From the NCBI RefSeq assembly GCF_001652915.1, contig NZ_BBQI01000073.1, forward strand, positions 62,001 to 126,000: a DNA stretch of 64,000 nt, in the 5' to 3' direction. Position 1 is the stretch's first letter; each line of letters starts with the position of its first letter. This DNA comes from Cupriavidus sp. D384. GTDB lineage: Bacteria; Pseudomonadota; Gammaproteobacteria; Burkholderiales; Burkholderiaceae. Of this stretch, positions 53,519 to 62,685 are shown piece after piece. A program made the position numbers and the translations under genes. A model generated the notes under the pieces. It was not told where the DNA came from and made no database searches. It saw nothing but the letters and a program-made list of their open reading frames with translations.

Positions 53519-54505
53519 TCAATCGAGCTTGATATTGGCTTCGCGGACCAGGGCACCCCACTTCTGGTGCTCGGCGTGCAGGTATTCGCTGAACTGTTGC
53601 GGCGTGCTGCCCATCGCTGTGCTGCCTTCAACGGCCAGCTTGTCCAGCACGTCCTGTGTTTTCAGCGCCTTGCGCACTTCGGCGTTGATGCGGTCGATCA
53701 CGGCCTGCGGCGTACGGGCGGGCGCCACCAGACCCGTCCACGTAATGGCCTCGAAGCCCGGATAGCCCGATTCGGCCACGGTTGGCACATTGGCCAGCAA
53801 CGGCGAAATGCGCACGCGCTGCGCCGAACTGATTGCCAGCGCCCGCACCTTCTGGCTGCTCAACTGCGAAATGGCGGCAGCGGTATTGGCAAAGTTGAAT
53901 TCCACCTGGTTGCCCAGCAGGTCCATCATCGCCGGGCTGGCGCCCTTGTACGGCACGTTGAGCATGCGGAAGCCGGCCTGGCGCTCCAGCAGTTCGCCGG
54001 TCAGGTGGGCCACGGTGCCGTTGCCGGGCGTGCCCATGCGCAGGGCCTCGGGCTTGGCCTTGGCGGCGGTCACCACATCCTTGAGCGTCTTGAACGGCGA
54101 AGCGGCGTTGACCAGCAGCACCACCGGCTGCGACGCCACCGTGGTGATCGGCGCGAAGTACTTGAGCGGGTCGAACGGCATCTTCGGGTAGAGCGCGGGA
54201 TTGATCGCCAGGTTCGCGGTCTGCCCCAGGCCAATCGTGTAGCCATCGGCCGGCGCCTTGGCAACCACGTCCAGGCCAACGTTGCCACCTGCGCCGGGAC
54301 GGTTCTCGACCACCACGGTCCAGTGCGCCTGCGTGGACATCTTTTCGGCAATCAGCCGCGCTACCGCATCGGTGCCGCCACCGGGCGGGAACGGCACCAC
54401 CAGCCGGATCGGGCGGCCCGGCCACGTCTCGGCGCTCGCGGTGCCACTGCAAACGGCCAATAGCGCCGATACGGCGGCGGTGACCAGCATTCCGGGCTTC
54501 AGCAT
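53519..54505 (-). CDS. Bug-family tripartite-tricarboxylate-type solute-binding protein (1)
   Basis: 328 residues starting MLKPGMLVTAAVSALLAVCSG, a Sec signal peptide cleaved near SAE. Bug family signature WPGRPIRLVVPFPPGGGTDAVARL, then VVENRPGAGGNVGLDVVAKA and FRMLNVPYKGASPAMMDLLG. Binds a carboxylate in the periplasm. No TctA/TctB membrane subunits are near, so it must share a transporter or act as a sensor. First gene of the operon with the dehydrogenase and RraA-like enzyme. Confidence 0.9.
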   Translation of the reverse strand: MLKPGMLVTAAVSALLAVCSGTASAETWPGRPIRLVVPFPPGGGTDAVARLIAEKMSTQAHWTVVVENRPGAGGNVGLDVVAKAPADGYTIGLGQTANLAINPALYPKMPFDPLKYFAPITTVASQPVVLLVNAASPFKTLKDVVTAAKAKPEALRMGTPGNGTVAHLTGELLERQAGFRMLNVPYKGASPAMMDLLGNQVEFNFANTAAAISQLSSQKVRALAISSAQRVRISPLLANVPTVAESGYPGFEAITWTGLVAPARTPQAVIDRINAEVRKALKTQDVLDKLAVEGSTAMGSTPQQFSEYLHAEHQKWGALVREANIKLD

Positions 54506-54604
54506 CGCATGTCTCCTGTCTCGATTCGTTTGCAGGCATTCTTGCCGCGCCAAAGCATTCCGTCTATTTGATAATGTTCATGTTTTCATTCCTGTGAGTT
54601 ATCG

Positions 54605-55522
54605 ATGGAAATCCAGCTCAGGGATCTGCGCTATTTCGAGGTGGTGGCCGAACTCGGGCATATCGGCCGCGCCGCCGAGAAGCTGGGCCGCACGCAGCCC
54701 GCGTTGACCAAGGCGGTGCAGCGGCTCGAAGAGGCCTTTGGCAGCGAGCTGTTCGAGCGCAAGGGGCGCGGCATCCGGCTGACGCCGGTCGGCGAGGTGC
54801 TGCTGGCCCGCGCCCGCATGCTGCGCGGCGCCACGGACGAAGCGCTGAGGGAAGTCGGGGATTTCGCCAGGGGCAATGCGGGCCACGTCAGGATAGGCAG
54901 CGGCCCCATCGCCGCCGAGCATGTCCTGCCCGAAATCTGCAGCCTGCTGCTGGAAGAAGCGCCGGCGACCACCATCGACATTACCGTGGCACCCAGCCTG
55001 GTGCTGCGCGAACGGCTCAAGGAAGGCACGCTCGACCTGCTGATCGGCCTGATGCCCGAGCATGACGACGCGCTGGTCAGCCATGCCATCGTGGAAGACG
55101 TGGTGGTGGTGGTTGCCAGCCGCCATCACCCGGTCTTTGCCCTGCCGCGCGTCACGCTCAAGGCGCTGCTGGCCTGGCGATGGGTGTTGCCGGCGGCGTC
55201 GATACCGAGCCGGCAATGGATCGACGCGGCGTTCCAGTCGCACGGGCTGCCCCGCCCCGCCACGCAGATCGATGCCAACTCGATCCCGCTGCTGCCCCGG
55301 CTGATCGGCAAGACGGAACTGCTGAGCTTCCTGTCACGCCATACGCTCGACGAGCACCGCCACGTGCTGCGCGAAGTGCCGCTCAAGGAGGCCAGGCTGC
55401 GGCGCCGGCTTGGCGTCAGCTACCGGCGGCACGGCTACCTGTCGCCCGCCGCGCTGCGCCTGATGGCGCTGCTGCAGGAGCGTGGCGAGGCGCTGTTCAG
55501 CACGGCGCCGGGCGATGAATGA
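54605..55522 (+). CDS. LysR-family regulator
   Basis: 305 residues. HTH part MEIQLRDLRYFEVVAELGHIGRAAEKLGRTQPALTKAVQRLEEAFGSELFERKGRG, then an effector domain. Divergent from the Bug/dehydrogenase/RraA operon across 99 bases, so it very likely controls it. No ribosome site is obvious before the ATG. Confidence 0.9.
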   Translation: MEIQLRDLRYFEVVAELGHIGRAAEKLGRTQPALTKAVQRLEEAFGSELFERKGRGIRLTPVGEVLLARARMLRGATDEALREVGDFARGNAGHVRIGSGPIAAEHVLPEICSLLLEEAPATTIDITVAPSLVLRERLKEGTLDLLIGLMPEHDDALVSHAIVEDVVVVVASRHHPVFALPRVTLKALLAWRWVLPAASIPSRQWIDAAFQSHGLPRPATQIDANSIPLLPRLIGKTELLSFLSRHTLDEHRHVLREVPLKEARLRRRLGVSYRRHGYLSPAALRLMALLQERGEALFSTAPGDE

Positions 55523-55591
55523 TGCGTGACGGCCTGCCCGGCGCGCTGTCACAGGATGGTGGACAGCGCCCCGGCGGCAGGGCCCGGGCCG

Positions 55592-56758
55592 TCAGGCCGA
55601 CAGTTGCTGCATCACGCTGTACAGGTCCGACTTGCCCTCGAAGCCGATACCCGGCAGGTCCGGCATCGTCAGATAGCCATTCTCGACCTTGACGCCATCG
55701 GGGAATCCGCCGAACGGCTGGAACAGGTCGGGATAGCTCTCGTTGCCGCCCAGGCCCAGGCCGGCAGCGATGTTCAGCGACATCTGGTGACCGCCGTGCG
55801 GAATGCAGCGGCTGGCCGACCAGCCGTGCTGCTTCAGCATGTCGAGCGTGCGCAGGTATTCCACCAGGCCATAGCTCAGCGCGCAGTCGAACTGCAGCCA
55901 GTCGCGATCCGGACGCATGCCACCGTGGCGGATCAGGTTGCGCGCGTCCTGCATCGAAAACAGGTCTTCGCCGGTCGCCATCGGCTTGTCGTAGTAGTTG
56001 CGCAGCGTGGCCTGCAGTTCGAAGTCCAGCGGATCGCCGGGCTCCTCGTACCAGAACAGGTCGTACTGCGACAGCGCCTTGGCGTACTGGATGGCCGTGT
56101 CGAGATCAAAGCGGCCGTTGGCGTCCACGGCCAGCTTCTGGCCGTCCTGCAGCACGCTCAGGATCGAGTCGATGCGGCGCAGGTCTTCATCCAGCGACGC
56201 GCCTCCGATCTTCTTCTTGACCACCGTATAGCCGCGGTCGATATAGCTGCGCATCTCGTCCTTGAGCTTGCCGTGGTCCTGCCCGGGGTAGTAGTAGCCG
56301 CCAGCGGCGTACACGAATACCTTGCGATCCGGCTGGCCGTTGCCGTAGCGATCCGCCAGCAACTGGAACAGCGGCTTGCCCTCGATCTTCGCCACGGCAT
56401 CCCAGACCGCCATGTCGATGGTGCCGATGGCGACCGAGCGCTCGCCGTGACCGCCGGGCTTTTCGTTCCGGAACATGGTGTCCCAGATCCTGTGCGGATC
56501 GAGGTTGTCGCCAGTGGCATCCACCAGCGACGCCGGATCGGCTTCCATGATGCGGGGGATAAACCGCTCGCGCATCAGTGTGCCCTGCCCATAGCGGCCG
56601 TTGGAATTGAAGCCATAGCCCACCACCGGCTTGCCGTCGCGGATCACGTCCGTGACCACGGCCACCAGGCTCAGCGTCATCTTGCTGAAGTCGATATAGG
56701 CATTGCGGATGGGCGAACTGATGGGGAACGTCTTTTCTCGGATTTCTACGATTCTCAC
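55592..56758 (-). CDS. tarD: D(-)-tartrate dehydratase (enolase superfamily, MR/MLE subgroup)
   Basis: 388 residues from a GTG with AGGAGA upstream: VRIVEIREKTFPISSPIRNAY. The catalytic elements occur in order: the lysine cluster VVKKKIGG (181-183), metal ligands in VDANGRF (Asp212), WYEEPGDPL (Glu238) and MATGEDLF (Glu264), and the histidine of IPHGGHQMSLN (His321). As far as I recall the numbering of characterised Bradyrhizobium TarD, these are offset by one. It dehydrates D-tartrate to oxaloacetate. Divergent from its own LysR regulator. Confidence 0.92.
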   Translation of the reverse strand: MRIVEIREKTFPISSPIRNAYIDFSKMTLSLVAVVTDVIRDGKPVVGYGFNSNGRYGQGTLMRERFIPRIMEADPASLVDATGDNLDPHRIWDTMFRNEKPGGHGERSVAIGTIDMAVWDAVAKIEGKPLFQLLADRYGNGQPDRKVFVYAAGGYYYPGQDHGKLKDEMRSYIDRGYTVVKKKIGGASLDEDLRRIDSILSVLQDGQKLAVDANGRFDLDTAIQYAKALSQYDLFWYEEPGDPLDFELQATLRNYYDKPMATGEDLFSMQDARNLIRHGGMRPDRDWLQFDCALSYGLVEYLRTLDMLKQHGWSASRCIPHGGHQMSLNIAAGLGLGGNESYPDLFQPFGGFPDGVKVENGYLTMPDLPGIGFEGKSDLYSVMQQLSA

Positions 56759-56878
56759 GGGGGTCTCCTGGTGTGCGGAACGCGCGGCATCGGTGATGGG
56801 CGTCACGTGGGAACCGGTAGCTTAGGCGCCAGACGATGCACTAAGATTGAATCACTTTTACTTCATTATTCACTTAGA

Positions 56879-57790
56879 GTGAAAACCGACCTGGCATCCG
56901 AACTGGAGTTTTTCGTACTGGTCGCCCGGCTGGGCAGCCTGTCGGCCGCCGCCCGGGAGCTGAACCTGACGCCCCCGGCCGCCACCAAGCGCCTGGCCCT
57001 GACGGAGTCGCGCCTGGGCGTGCGGCTGGTGAACCGGACCACGCGCAGCATCAGCCTGACCAACGAGGGCGAGACCTACCTCGCCTATGCCACGCGCATC
57101 CTGGCGGACCTGCGGGAGATGGAAAACGTGGTGTCCAGCAGCGGCGCCGAGCCCCGTGGCCTGCTGCGGGTGAACGCCACGCTGGGCTTTGGCCGTACCA
57201 CCATCGCGCCGCTGGTCTCCGAATTTGCCAAACGCTACGCGCATGTCGAGGTACAGCTGGAAGTGACCGACCGTCCCGTGGATCTGGTCGACAGCGGCGT
57301 CGACCTGGCGATCCGGTTTGGCACGCTGCCAGACCGGCGGCTGTCGGCGCGGCGCATCCTGCCCAATCGCCGCTTCCTGTGCGCGTCGCCGGCCTATCTG
57401 GAACAGTCCGGCACGCCACGGACGCTGGCCGACCTGGCGCACCATCGCTGCATCATCCACCGGCAGAACGACGACGCCTACGGCGTCTGGCGGTTCGAAC
57501 GCGACGGCCACCATGAAAACGTGAAGGTAGAAGGCGCGCTATCGAGCAACGATGGCGATATCGTGCTGGGCTGGGCGCTGGACGGGCACGGCATCCTGGT
57601 GCGATCGGAATGGGACCTTGCCAGGTATCTGGAAAGCGGCCGGCTGCGCGTGGTGCTGCCCGAGTACCGGCTGCCATCCGCCGACCTGTTCGTGTACTAC
57701 GCCCAGCGCCGCAACCAGACCGCGCGGGCGCGCGCCTTCATCGATTTCCTGGCGCAGAAGTTCCAGCAGGCCGCGCCGGGCCGGCGGTAA
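56879..57790 (+). CDS. LysR-family regulator, probably of tarD
   Basis: 303 residues from a GTG at 56879 (VKTDLASELEFFVLVARLGSL). HTH LSAAARELNLTPPAATKRLALTESRLGVRLVNRTTRSISLT and a PBP-like effector domain. The gap to tarD is 120 bases and contains CACTAAG and CTTAGAGTG as a loose dyad. Sits between tarD and a converging Bug receptor gene. Confidence 0.88.
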   Translation: MKTDLASELEFFVLVARLGSLSAAARELNLTPPAATKRLALTESRLGVRLVNRTTRSISLTNEGETYLAYATRILADLREMENVVSSSGAEPRGLLRVNATLGFGRTTIAPLVSEFAKRYAHVEVQLEVTDRPVDLVDSGVDLAIRFGTLPDRRLSARRILPNRRFLCASPAYLEQSGTPRTLADLAHHRCIIHRQNDDAYGVWRFERDGHHENVKVEGALSSNDGDIVLGWALDGHGILVRSEWDLARYLESGRLRVVLPEYRLPSADLFVYYAQRRNQTARARAFIDFLAQKFQQAAPGRR

Positions 57791-57862
57791 CCGCGACAGC
57801 CACCACACCCGCGATGACCGCGATGACCGCCGGGGTTGCGCGCGGCCCGCACGCCGCCCGGA

Positions 57863-58867
57863 TCAGTCTGCCTGGATATTCGAGTCCTTGATGACGCGAG
57901 ACCAGCGCGTGACTTCGGCCTGGATCTGCACCTGCGCCTGATCCGGCGTGCTGTAGACCGGCATCGCGCCCTGCGCCACCAGCGCGGACTTCACCTCGGG
58001 CTGCTCCATGATGTCCTTGAGCGCAGCGCTGAGCTTGCCGACCACCGGCTTCGCGGTGCCGGCCGGCGCCAGCACGCCGAACATCGAACTGACCTCGAAG
58101 CCGGCAAGCCCCGCCTCGGCCGCGGTCGGCACATCCGGCAGCACCCGCTGCGGCGTGGCCGATGCCAGCGCGCGCAGCCGTCCGCCCTTGATGAACGCCT
58201 GGGTGGCCGGCAGCGTGTCGAACACCACGTCGACCTGTCCGCCCATCAGATCGTTGAGCGCGGGACTGCTGCCCTTGTAGGGCACGTGCACCAGTTCCAC
58301 GCCGGCCTGGCGCTTGAACAGCTCGGCCGCCAGGTGTTGCGGCGATCCATTGCCCGATGATCCATAGTTCATGCCGCCCGGCCTGGCCTTGGCCGCCGCG
58401 ATAAAGTCCGCCAGTGTCTTGCCCTTGAACGACGGCCCTACGGCCACCACCAGCGGCACCCGGCCCACGACGGCCACGGGCACGAAGCTCTTGTCCATCG
58501 TGAAACCCGCCGCCGACGGCTGCAGCACGCTGTTGATCGAATGGCTGGTCAGCGCGCCCAGCAACAGCGTGTAGCCATCGGGCTTTTCCTTGGCGACGTA
58601 GGCTGCGCCCAGATTGCCGGCGGCACCCGCGCGGTTTTCCACCACTACCGGCTGCCCCAGCGACACCGACAGCTTCTGGGCGATCACCCGGCCAATGACG
58701 TCGGTGGCGCCTCCCGGGGTATAGGGCACCACCAGCCTGACCGGCTTGTCGGGATAGTCCGCCCGGGCGATGGCCGGCAGCGCGCCGCCAAGGGCAACGG
58801 CCATCGCCGCCACGAGGGCACGCCGGCGGCTCATGCCTTCGGCGCATGATCTTAATTTGTGCTTCAC
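57863..58867 (-). CDS. Bug-family solute-binding protein (2)
   Basis: 334 residues from a GTG with GGAGGAGA upstream (VKHKLRSCAEGMSRRRALVAA); twin-arginine-like RRR precedes the hydrophobic signal segment, which ends near ARA. The Bug signature is YPDKPVRLVVPYTPGGATDVIGRV, followed by VVENRAGAAGNLGAAYVA and VELVHVPYKGSSPALNDLMG. No membrane subunits nearby. Divergent from the IlvD/Edd gene; it probably binds a tartrate- or sugar-acid-like ligand. Confidence 0.9.
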   Translation of the reverse strand: MKHKLRSCAEGMSRRRALVAAMAVALGGALPAIARADYPDKPVRLVVPYTPGGATDVIGRVIAQKLSVSLGQPVVVENRAGAAGNLGAAYVAKEKPDGYTLLLGALTSHSINSVLQPSAAGFTMDKSFVPVAVVGRVPLVVAVGPSFKGKTLADFIAAAKARPGGMNYGSSGNGSPQHLAAELFKRQAGVELVHVPYKGSSPALNDLMGGQVDVVFDTLPATQAFIKGGRLRALASATPQRVLPDVPTAAEAGLAGFEVSSMFGVLAPAGTAKPVVGKLSAALKDIMEQPEVKSALVAQGAMPVYSTPDQAQVQIQAEVTRWSRVIKDSNIQAD

Positions 58868-58950
58868 AAGTCTCCTCCTGCTCTGGTTCGGATGCATGGA
58901 TATGTCCGGGGCACTGGCGCGCCCGAGACTGCCCGAACTCTAGTCAATCG

Positions 58951-58964
58951 TATTATTAATAATA
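58951..58964. promoter_or_regulatory. 14-bp AT-only palindrome, candidate operator
   Basis: TATTATTAATAATA is a perfect palindrome and the only long AT-only stretch in the gap between the divergent Bug receptor and IlvD/Edd genes. The FadR-type GntR protein encoded after the dehydratase gene is the natural candidate to bind it. Confidence 0.5.
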
Positions 58965-59061
58965 TAGGTGATAGTACCGACGACAATCAGACGGGACTCG
59001 ACTATCCTTAGGTCCAACCTCCAATCCAGGGGCACCGCGCCCCGGCACACTGCATCGATCC

Positions 59062-60846
59062 ATGTCCCACGACGAACAGAACCCGAAAGGCGCCGCCCCG
59101 CGCCACGACATCGCGCCTGCCGACGCCGCCACCGGCATTTCCAAGGGCCTGACCAACTACGGCGACCGAGGCTTCTCGCTGTTCCTGCGCAAGGCGTTCA
59201 TCAAGGGCGCGGGCTACACCGACGACGCACTGGACCGTCCGGTCATCGGCATCGTCAACACGGGCAGCGCTTACAACCCCTGCCACGGCAATGCGCCCCA
59301 GCTGATCGAGGCCGTGAAGCGCGGCATCATGCTGGCCGGCGGCCTGCCGATGGACTTCCCGACGATCTCGATCCACGAGAGCTTTTCGGCGCCCACCAGC
59401 ATGTACCTGCGCAACCTCATGTCGATGGACACCGAGGAGATGATCCGCGCGCAGCCCATGGATGCCGTGGTGCTGATTGGCGGCTGCGACAAGACCGTGC
59501 CCGCGCAACTGATGGGCGCGGCATCGGCCGGCATCCCGGCCATCCAGCTCATCACGGGTTCGATGCTGACCGGATCGCACCGCAGCGAGCGCGTGGGCGC
59601 CTGCACCGACTGCCGCCGCTACTGGGGCAAGTTCCGTGCGGAAGAGATCGACGCCGAGGAAATCGCCGACGTCAACAACCAGCTGGTGGCCAGCGTGGGC
59701 ACCTGCTCGGTGATGGGCACGGCCAGCACCATGGCCTGCATTGCCGAAGCCCTGGGCATGACCGTGCCCGGTGGCGCCTCGCCGCCGGCCGTGACCGCCG
59801 ACCGTATCCGCGTGGCCGAGCAGACCGGTACGGAAGCGGTGCGCATTGCCCGCGAACGCCTGACGATCGACAAGATCCTGACACCGGCCGCCTTCGAGAA
59901 CGCCATGCGCGTACTGCTGGCGATTGGCGGGTCCACCAACGGAATCGTCCACCTGGCAGCCATCGCGGGCCGGCTGGGGTATGACATCGACCTGGCCGCC
60001 CTCGACCACATGGGGCGCGACACGCCGGTGCTGCTGGACCTGAAGCCGTCTGGCGACCACTACATGGAAGACTTCCACCACGCGGGCGGCATGGCTACGC
60101 TGCTGCGCGAACTGAAGCCGTTGCTGAACCTGGATGCGCTGACCGTGACCGGCCGCACGCTGGGCGAGGAAATCGAGCGCGCGGGTCCCGGGTTCAGGCA
60201 GGAGGTGGTGCGCACGCGCGACAACCCGATCTATCCGCAGGGCGGCATTGCCGTGCTGCGCGGCAACCTGGCACCGGGCGGCGCCATCATCAAGCAGTCG
60301 GCGGCACACCCGAAGCTGATGGAGCACGAAGGCCGCGCCGTGGTGTTCGAGAACGCCGCCGACCTTGCCAACCGCATCGACAGCGACGACCTCGACGTGA
60401 CCGCCGACGACATCCTGGTGCTCAAGAACATCGGCCCGAAAGGCGCACCCGGCATGCCCGAGGCAGGCTATATCCCGATTCCGCGCAAGCTGGCCCGCGC
60501 GGGTGTCAAGGACATCGTGCGGATTTCGGATGGCCGCATGAGCGGCACCGCGTTCGGCACCATCGTGCTGCACGTGACGCCCGAATCGGCCATCGGGGGG
60601 CCGCTGGCCCATGTACGCAACGGCGACCGCATCAGCCTGTCGGTGGCGCGCCGCGACCTGACGTTGCATGTCAGTGATGAAGAACTGGCACGCCGCGCGC
60701 AGGAAACGCCGGTGGTGGTGCCCACCGCCGACCGTGGCTACCGCAAGCTCTTTCTCACCACCGTCAACCAGGCCGACCAGGGCGTGGACTTCGACTTCCT
60801 GCGCGCCGCCGAGACGCGCGGCAAGGTGCCGGGCAACGGCGCCTGA
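59062..60846 (+). CDS. IlvD/Edd-family dehydratase (sugar-acid type)
   Basis: 594 residues starting MSHDEQNPKGAAPRHDIAPAD. Iron-sulfur cysteines are in NTGSAYNPCHGNAP, IGGCDKTVPAQ and GTCSVMGTASTM. The active-site segment GGSTNGIVHLAAIAGRLGYDI and RISDGRMSGTAFGTI complete the family pattern. The family includes dihydroxy-acid, phosphogluconate, arabinonate and xylonate dehydratases. Neighbouring GntR regulator and Bug receptor point to a catabolic aldonate or hydroxy-acid dehydratase rather than branched-chain amino acid synthesis. Confidence 0.88.
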   Translation: MSHDEQNPKGAAPRHDIAPADAATGISKGLTNYGDRGFSLFLRKAFIKGAGYTDDALDRPVIGIVNTGSAYNPCHGNAPQLIEAVKRGIMLAGGLPMDFPTISIHESFSAPTSMYLRNLMSMDTEEMIRAQPMDAVVLIGGCDKTVPAQLMGAASAGIPAIQLITGSMLTGSHRSERVGACTDCRRYWGKFRAEEIDAEEIADVNNQLVASVGTCSVMGTASTMACIAEALGMTVPGGASPPAVTADRIRVAEQTGTEAVRIARERLTIDKILTPAAFENAMRVLLAIGGSTNGIVHLAAIAGRLGYDIDLAALDHMGRDTPVLLDLKPSGDHYMEDFHHAGGMATLLRELKPLLNLDALTVTGRTLGEEIERAGPGFRQEVVRTRDNPIYPQGGIAVLRGNLAPGGAIIKQSAAHPKLMEHEGRAVVFENAADLANRIDSDDLDVTADDILVLKNIGPKGAPGMPEAGYIPIPRKLARAGVKDIVRISDGRMSGTAFGTIVLHVTPESAIGGPLAHVRNGDRISLSVARRDLTLHVSDEELARRAQETPVVVPTADRGYRKLFLTTVNQADQGVDFDFLRAAETRGKVPGNGA

Positions 60847-60860
60847 CGCACGGTGGAACC

Positions 60861-61664
60861 ATGGCCGGACAGGCGCCACGGACAGGAAAATCGGTCAGAA
60901 TGACGGCTTTCCATCCCACACCTCTTCACGCGACCGGGGCCAGCCCCGGCGCGATTCGCCTGATGCCGAGTTCCGACACGCTCCACGCCGCTGCCAATGC
61001 AGGCGTCGACGACACGCCCGTGGCCCAGGACACCCTGGGCGCGATGATCGCCACGCTTGAGGAAGATATCGTCTTTGGCCGGCTGCACCCCCGGGAGCGC
61101 CTGGTCGAGGACGAACTCATGGAGCGGTTTGGCGTCAAGCGGCACGTGGTGCGGGATGCACTGGCCGCGCTGGACCGCCTGGGGCTGGTGGAGCGGCGCA
61201 AGAACGTCGGCGCCGTGGTGCGCTCGTTTTCGGTCCAGGAAGTGACCGAGCTGTACGAAGTGCGCGGCATGCTGGAGACCGAGGCGGCCCGGCGCATCGA
61301 CCTGCAGCGCGTGCCGGCACACCTCGACCGCCTGATCGCCATCCAGCAGCAGCACGACGCGGCCGTTGCGGCCGGCGACGCGCGTATGGTGTTCCGCGTC
61401 AACCTGGCCTTCCACCGCGAGCTGTTCAGCCTCTGCAGCAACCAGACGCTGCAGAAGGCCATTGCCGAATTCGCGCGGCAGACCCATCCGATCCGCTTTG
61501 CCTCGCTGGTGTCGGCCGAGTACCGCGAACGCGCCCGCCAGGAACACTGGCAGATGATCGAGGCGCTCAAGGCCGGCGATATCGACGCGCTGGTGGCGCT
61601 GTGCGCCAGCCACCTGCTGCCGTCGCGCGATGCCTATCTGAACGCGCAGCAGTACCGGGGCTGA
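60861..61664 (+). CDS. GntR-family regulator, FadR/FCD subfamily
   Basis: 267 residues from the ATG 14 bases after the dehydratase stop (GGTGG upstream). Starts at 60900 or 60963 would shorten a variable N-terminus. HTH at about 75-130 (LVEDELMERFGVKRHVVRDALAALDRLGLVERRKNVGAVV) and an FCD ligand domain with FRVNLAFHRELFSLCSN and ARQEHWQMIEALKAGD holding metal-binding histidines. Cotranscribed with the dehydratase gene it probably controls. Confidence 0.88.
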   Translation: MAGQAPRTGKSVRMTAFHPTPLHATGASPGAIRLMPSSDTLHAAANAGVDDTPVAQDTLGAMIATLEEDIVFGRLHPRERLVEDELMERFGVKRHVVRDALAALDRLGLVERRKNVGAVVRSFSVQEVTELYEVRGMLETEAARRIDLQRVPAHLDRLIAIQQQHDAAVAAGDARMVFRVNLAFHRELFSLCSNQTLQKAIAEFARQTHPIRFASLVSAEYRERARQEHWQMIEALKAGDIDALVALCASHLLPSRDAYLNAQQYRG

Positions 61665-61694
61665 TTGCCCGCGCCCGGTTGCAGGTGCCTGCGC

Positions 61695-62666
61695 CTATTC
61701 CGGCTGGATACCCGCCTGCTTCACCAGTTGCGCCCAGCGGTCGACCTCGCCGCGCAGCCGGTCGCCCAGTTGCGCGGGCGTGGAAGCCTTCAGGTCGATG
61801 CCCTGGCTGTCCAGCCGTGCCCGGGTCTGGGGATTGGCCAGCGCAGCGCGCACTTCGTCATTGAGACGGGTGATCACAGCCGTCGGGGTGCGCGCCGGGG
61901 CCACCACCGCCCACCACTGGCTCACCTGCAAGGCCGGCAGTCTTGCCTCGGTTGACGTCGGCACATTCGGCAGCGCTGCAAGCCGCGACGGCCCCGTGAC
62001 CATCAGCGCCGTGATCTTGCCGCCGCCAAGCAGGCTGCTGCCGCTCGCCAACGTCGCAAAATGACCAGAAACCAGCTGCGCGGAAACATCGGTCAGCGCA
62101 GGCGCCGACCCGCGATAAGGCACGGCATCGACCGGGATGGCTGCCTGCGCCTCCAGCATCTTGCCCGCCAGATGGCTGATCGTGCCGTTGCCGCTCGTAG
62201 CCAGTTGCACCGGCTTGCCGGACTGGCGCGCATCGGCCAGGAAGCGCTGGATGTCACCGGGCCGATAGCGCGCACTGTCCGCGAACAGCACCAGCGGCGA
62301 TTCGCCGAGCAGCGAAACTGGCGCGAAATCGCGCAGCACATCGTAGGACATCTGGCGAAATACCGATGGCGCCACGGCATGGGCCAGTTCGATCACACCC
62401 AGCGTGTAGCCATCGGGCGCGGCCTTGGCAACGGCCTCGGCACCAATGCGACCCGAGGCCCCGGCACGGTTTTCGACCACCACGGGCTGGCCCATCGATT
62501 CGCTCATCCGTTGCGCCACGGCGCGCGCCAGCGCATCGGTGCTGCCGCCCGCCGCCCACGGCACGATCAGGCGGATGGGCTTGTCGGGATAGCCGGCCGC
62601 CTGCGCCCCCGGCACATGGGCCGCCAGGCTGACGGAAAAGATGGCGGTCAGGTAACGCAACGTCAT
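61695..62666 (-). CDS. Bug-family solute-binding protein (3)
   Basis: 323 residues starting MTLRYLTAIFSVSLAAHVPGA with a Sec signal peptide. Motifs GYPDKPIRLIVPWAAGGSTDAL, VVENRAGASGRIGAEAVAKA and VDAVPYRGSAPALTDVSAQL. GGAGGGG lies before the ATG, which is 19 bases after the stop of the threonine-synthase-like gene, so the two are one operon. Ligand unknown; no transporter subunits nearby. Confidence 0.9.
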   Translation of the reverse strand: MTLRYLTAIFSVSLAAHVPGAQAAGYPDKPIRLIVPWAAGGSTDALARAVAQRMSESMGQPVVVENRAGASGRIGAEAVAKAAPDGYTLGVIELAHAVAPSVFRQMSYDVLRDFAPVSLLGESPLVLFADSARYRPGDIQRFLADARQSGKPVQLATSGNGTISHLAGKMLEAQAAIPVDAVPYRGSAPALTDVSAQLVSGHFATLASGSSLLGGGKITALMVTGPSRLAALPNVPTSTEARLPALQVSQWWAVVAPARTPTAVITRLNDEVRAALANPQTRARLDSQGIDLKASTPAQLGDRLRGEVDRWAQLVKQAGIQPE

Positions 62667-62685
62667 GGTGGTCCCCTCCAGGGCT

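Noticed and set aside
55526-56878. Long N-terminal extension of the LysR frame beginning at 55526
   Set aside because: The first 450 codons run antisense to the D-tartrate dehydratase gene; only the part from GTG 56879 resembles a LysR protein.
59008-60879. 623-codon open frame on the minus strand
   Set aside because: Antisense to the IlvD/Edd dehydratase, whose Fe-S and active-site motifs are intact; no independent evidence of coding.
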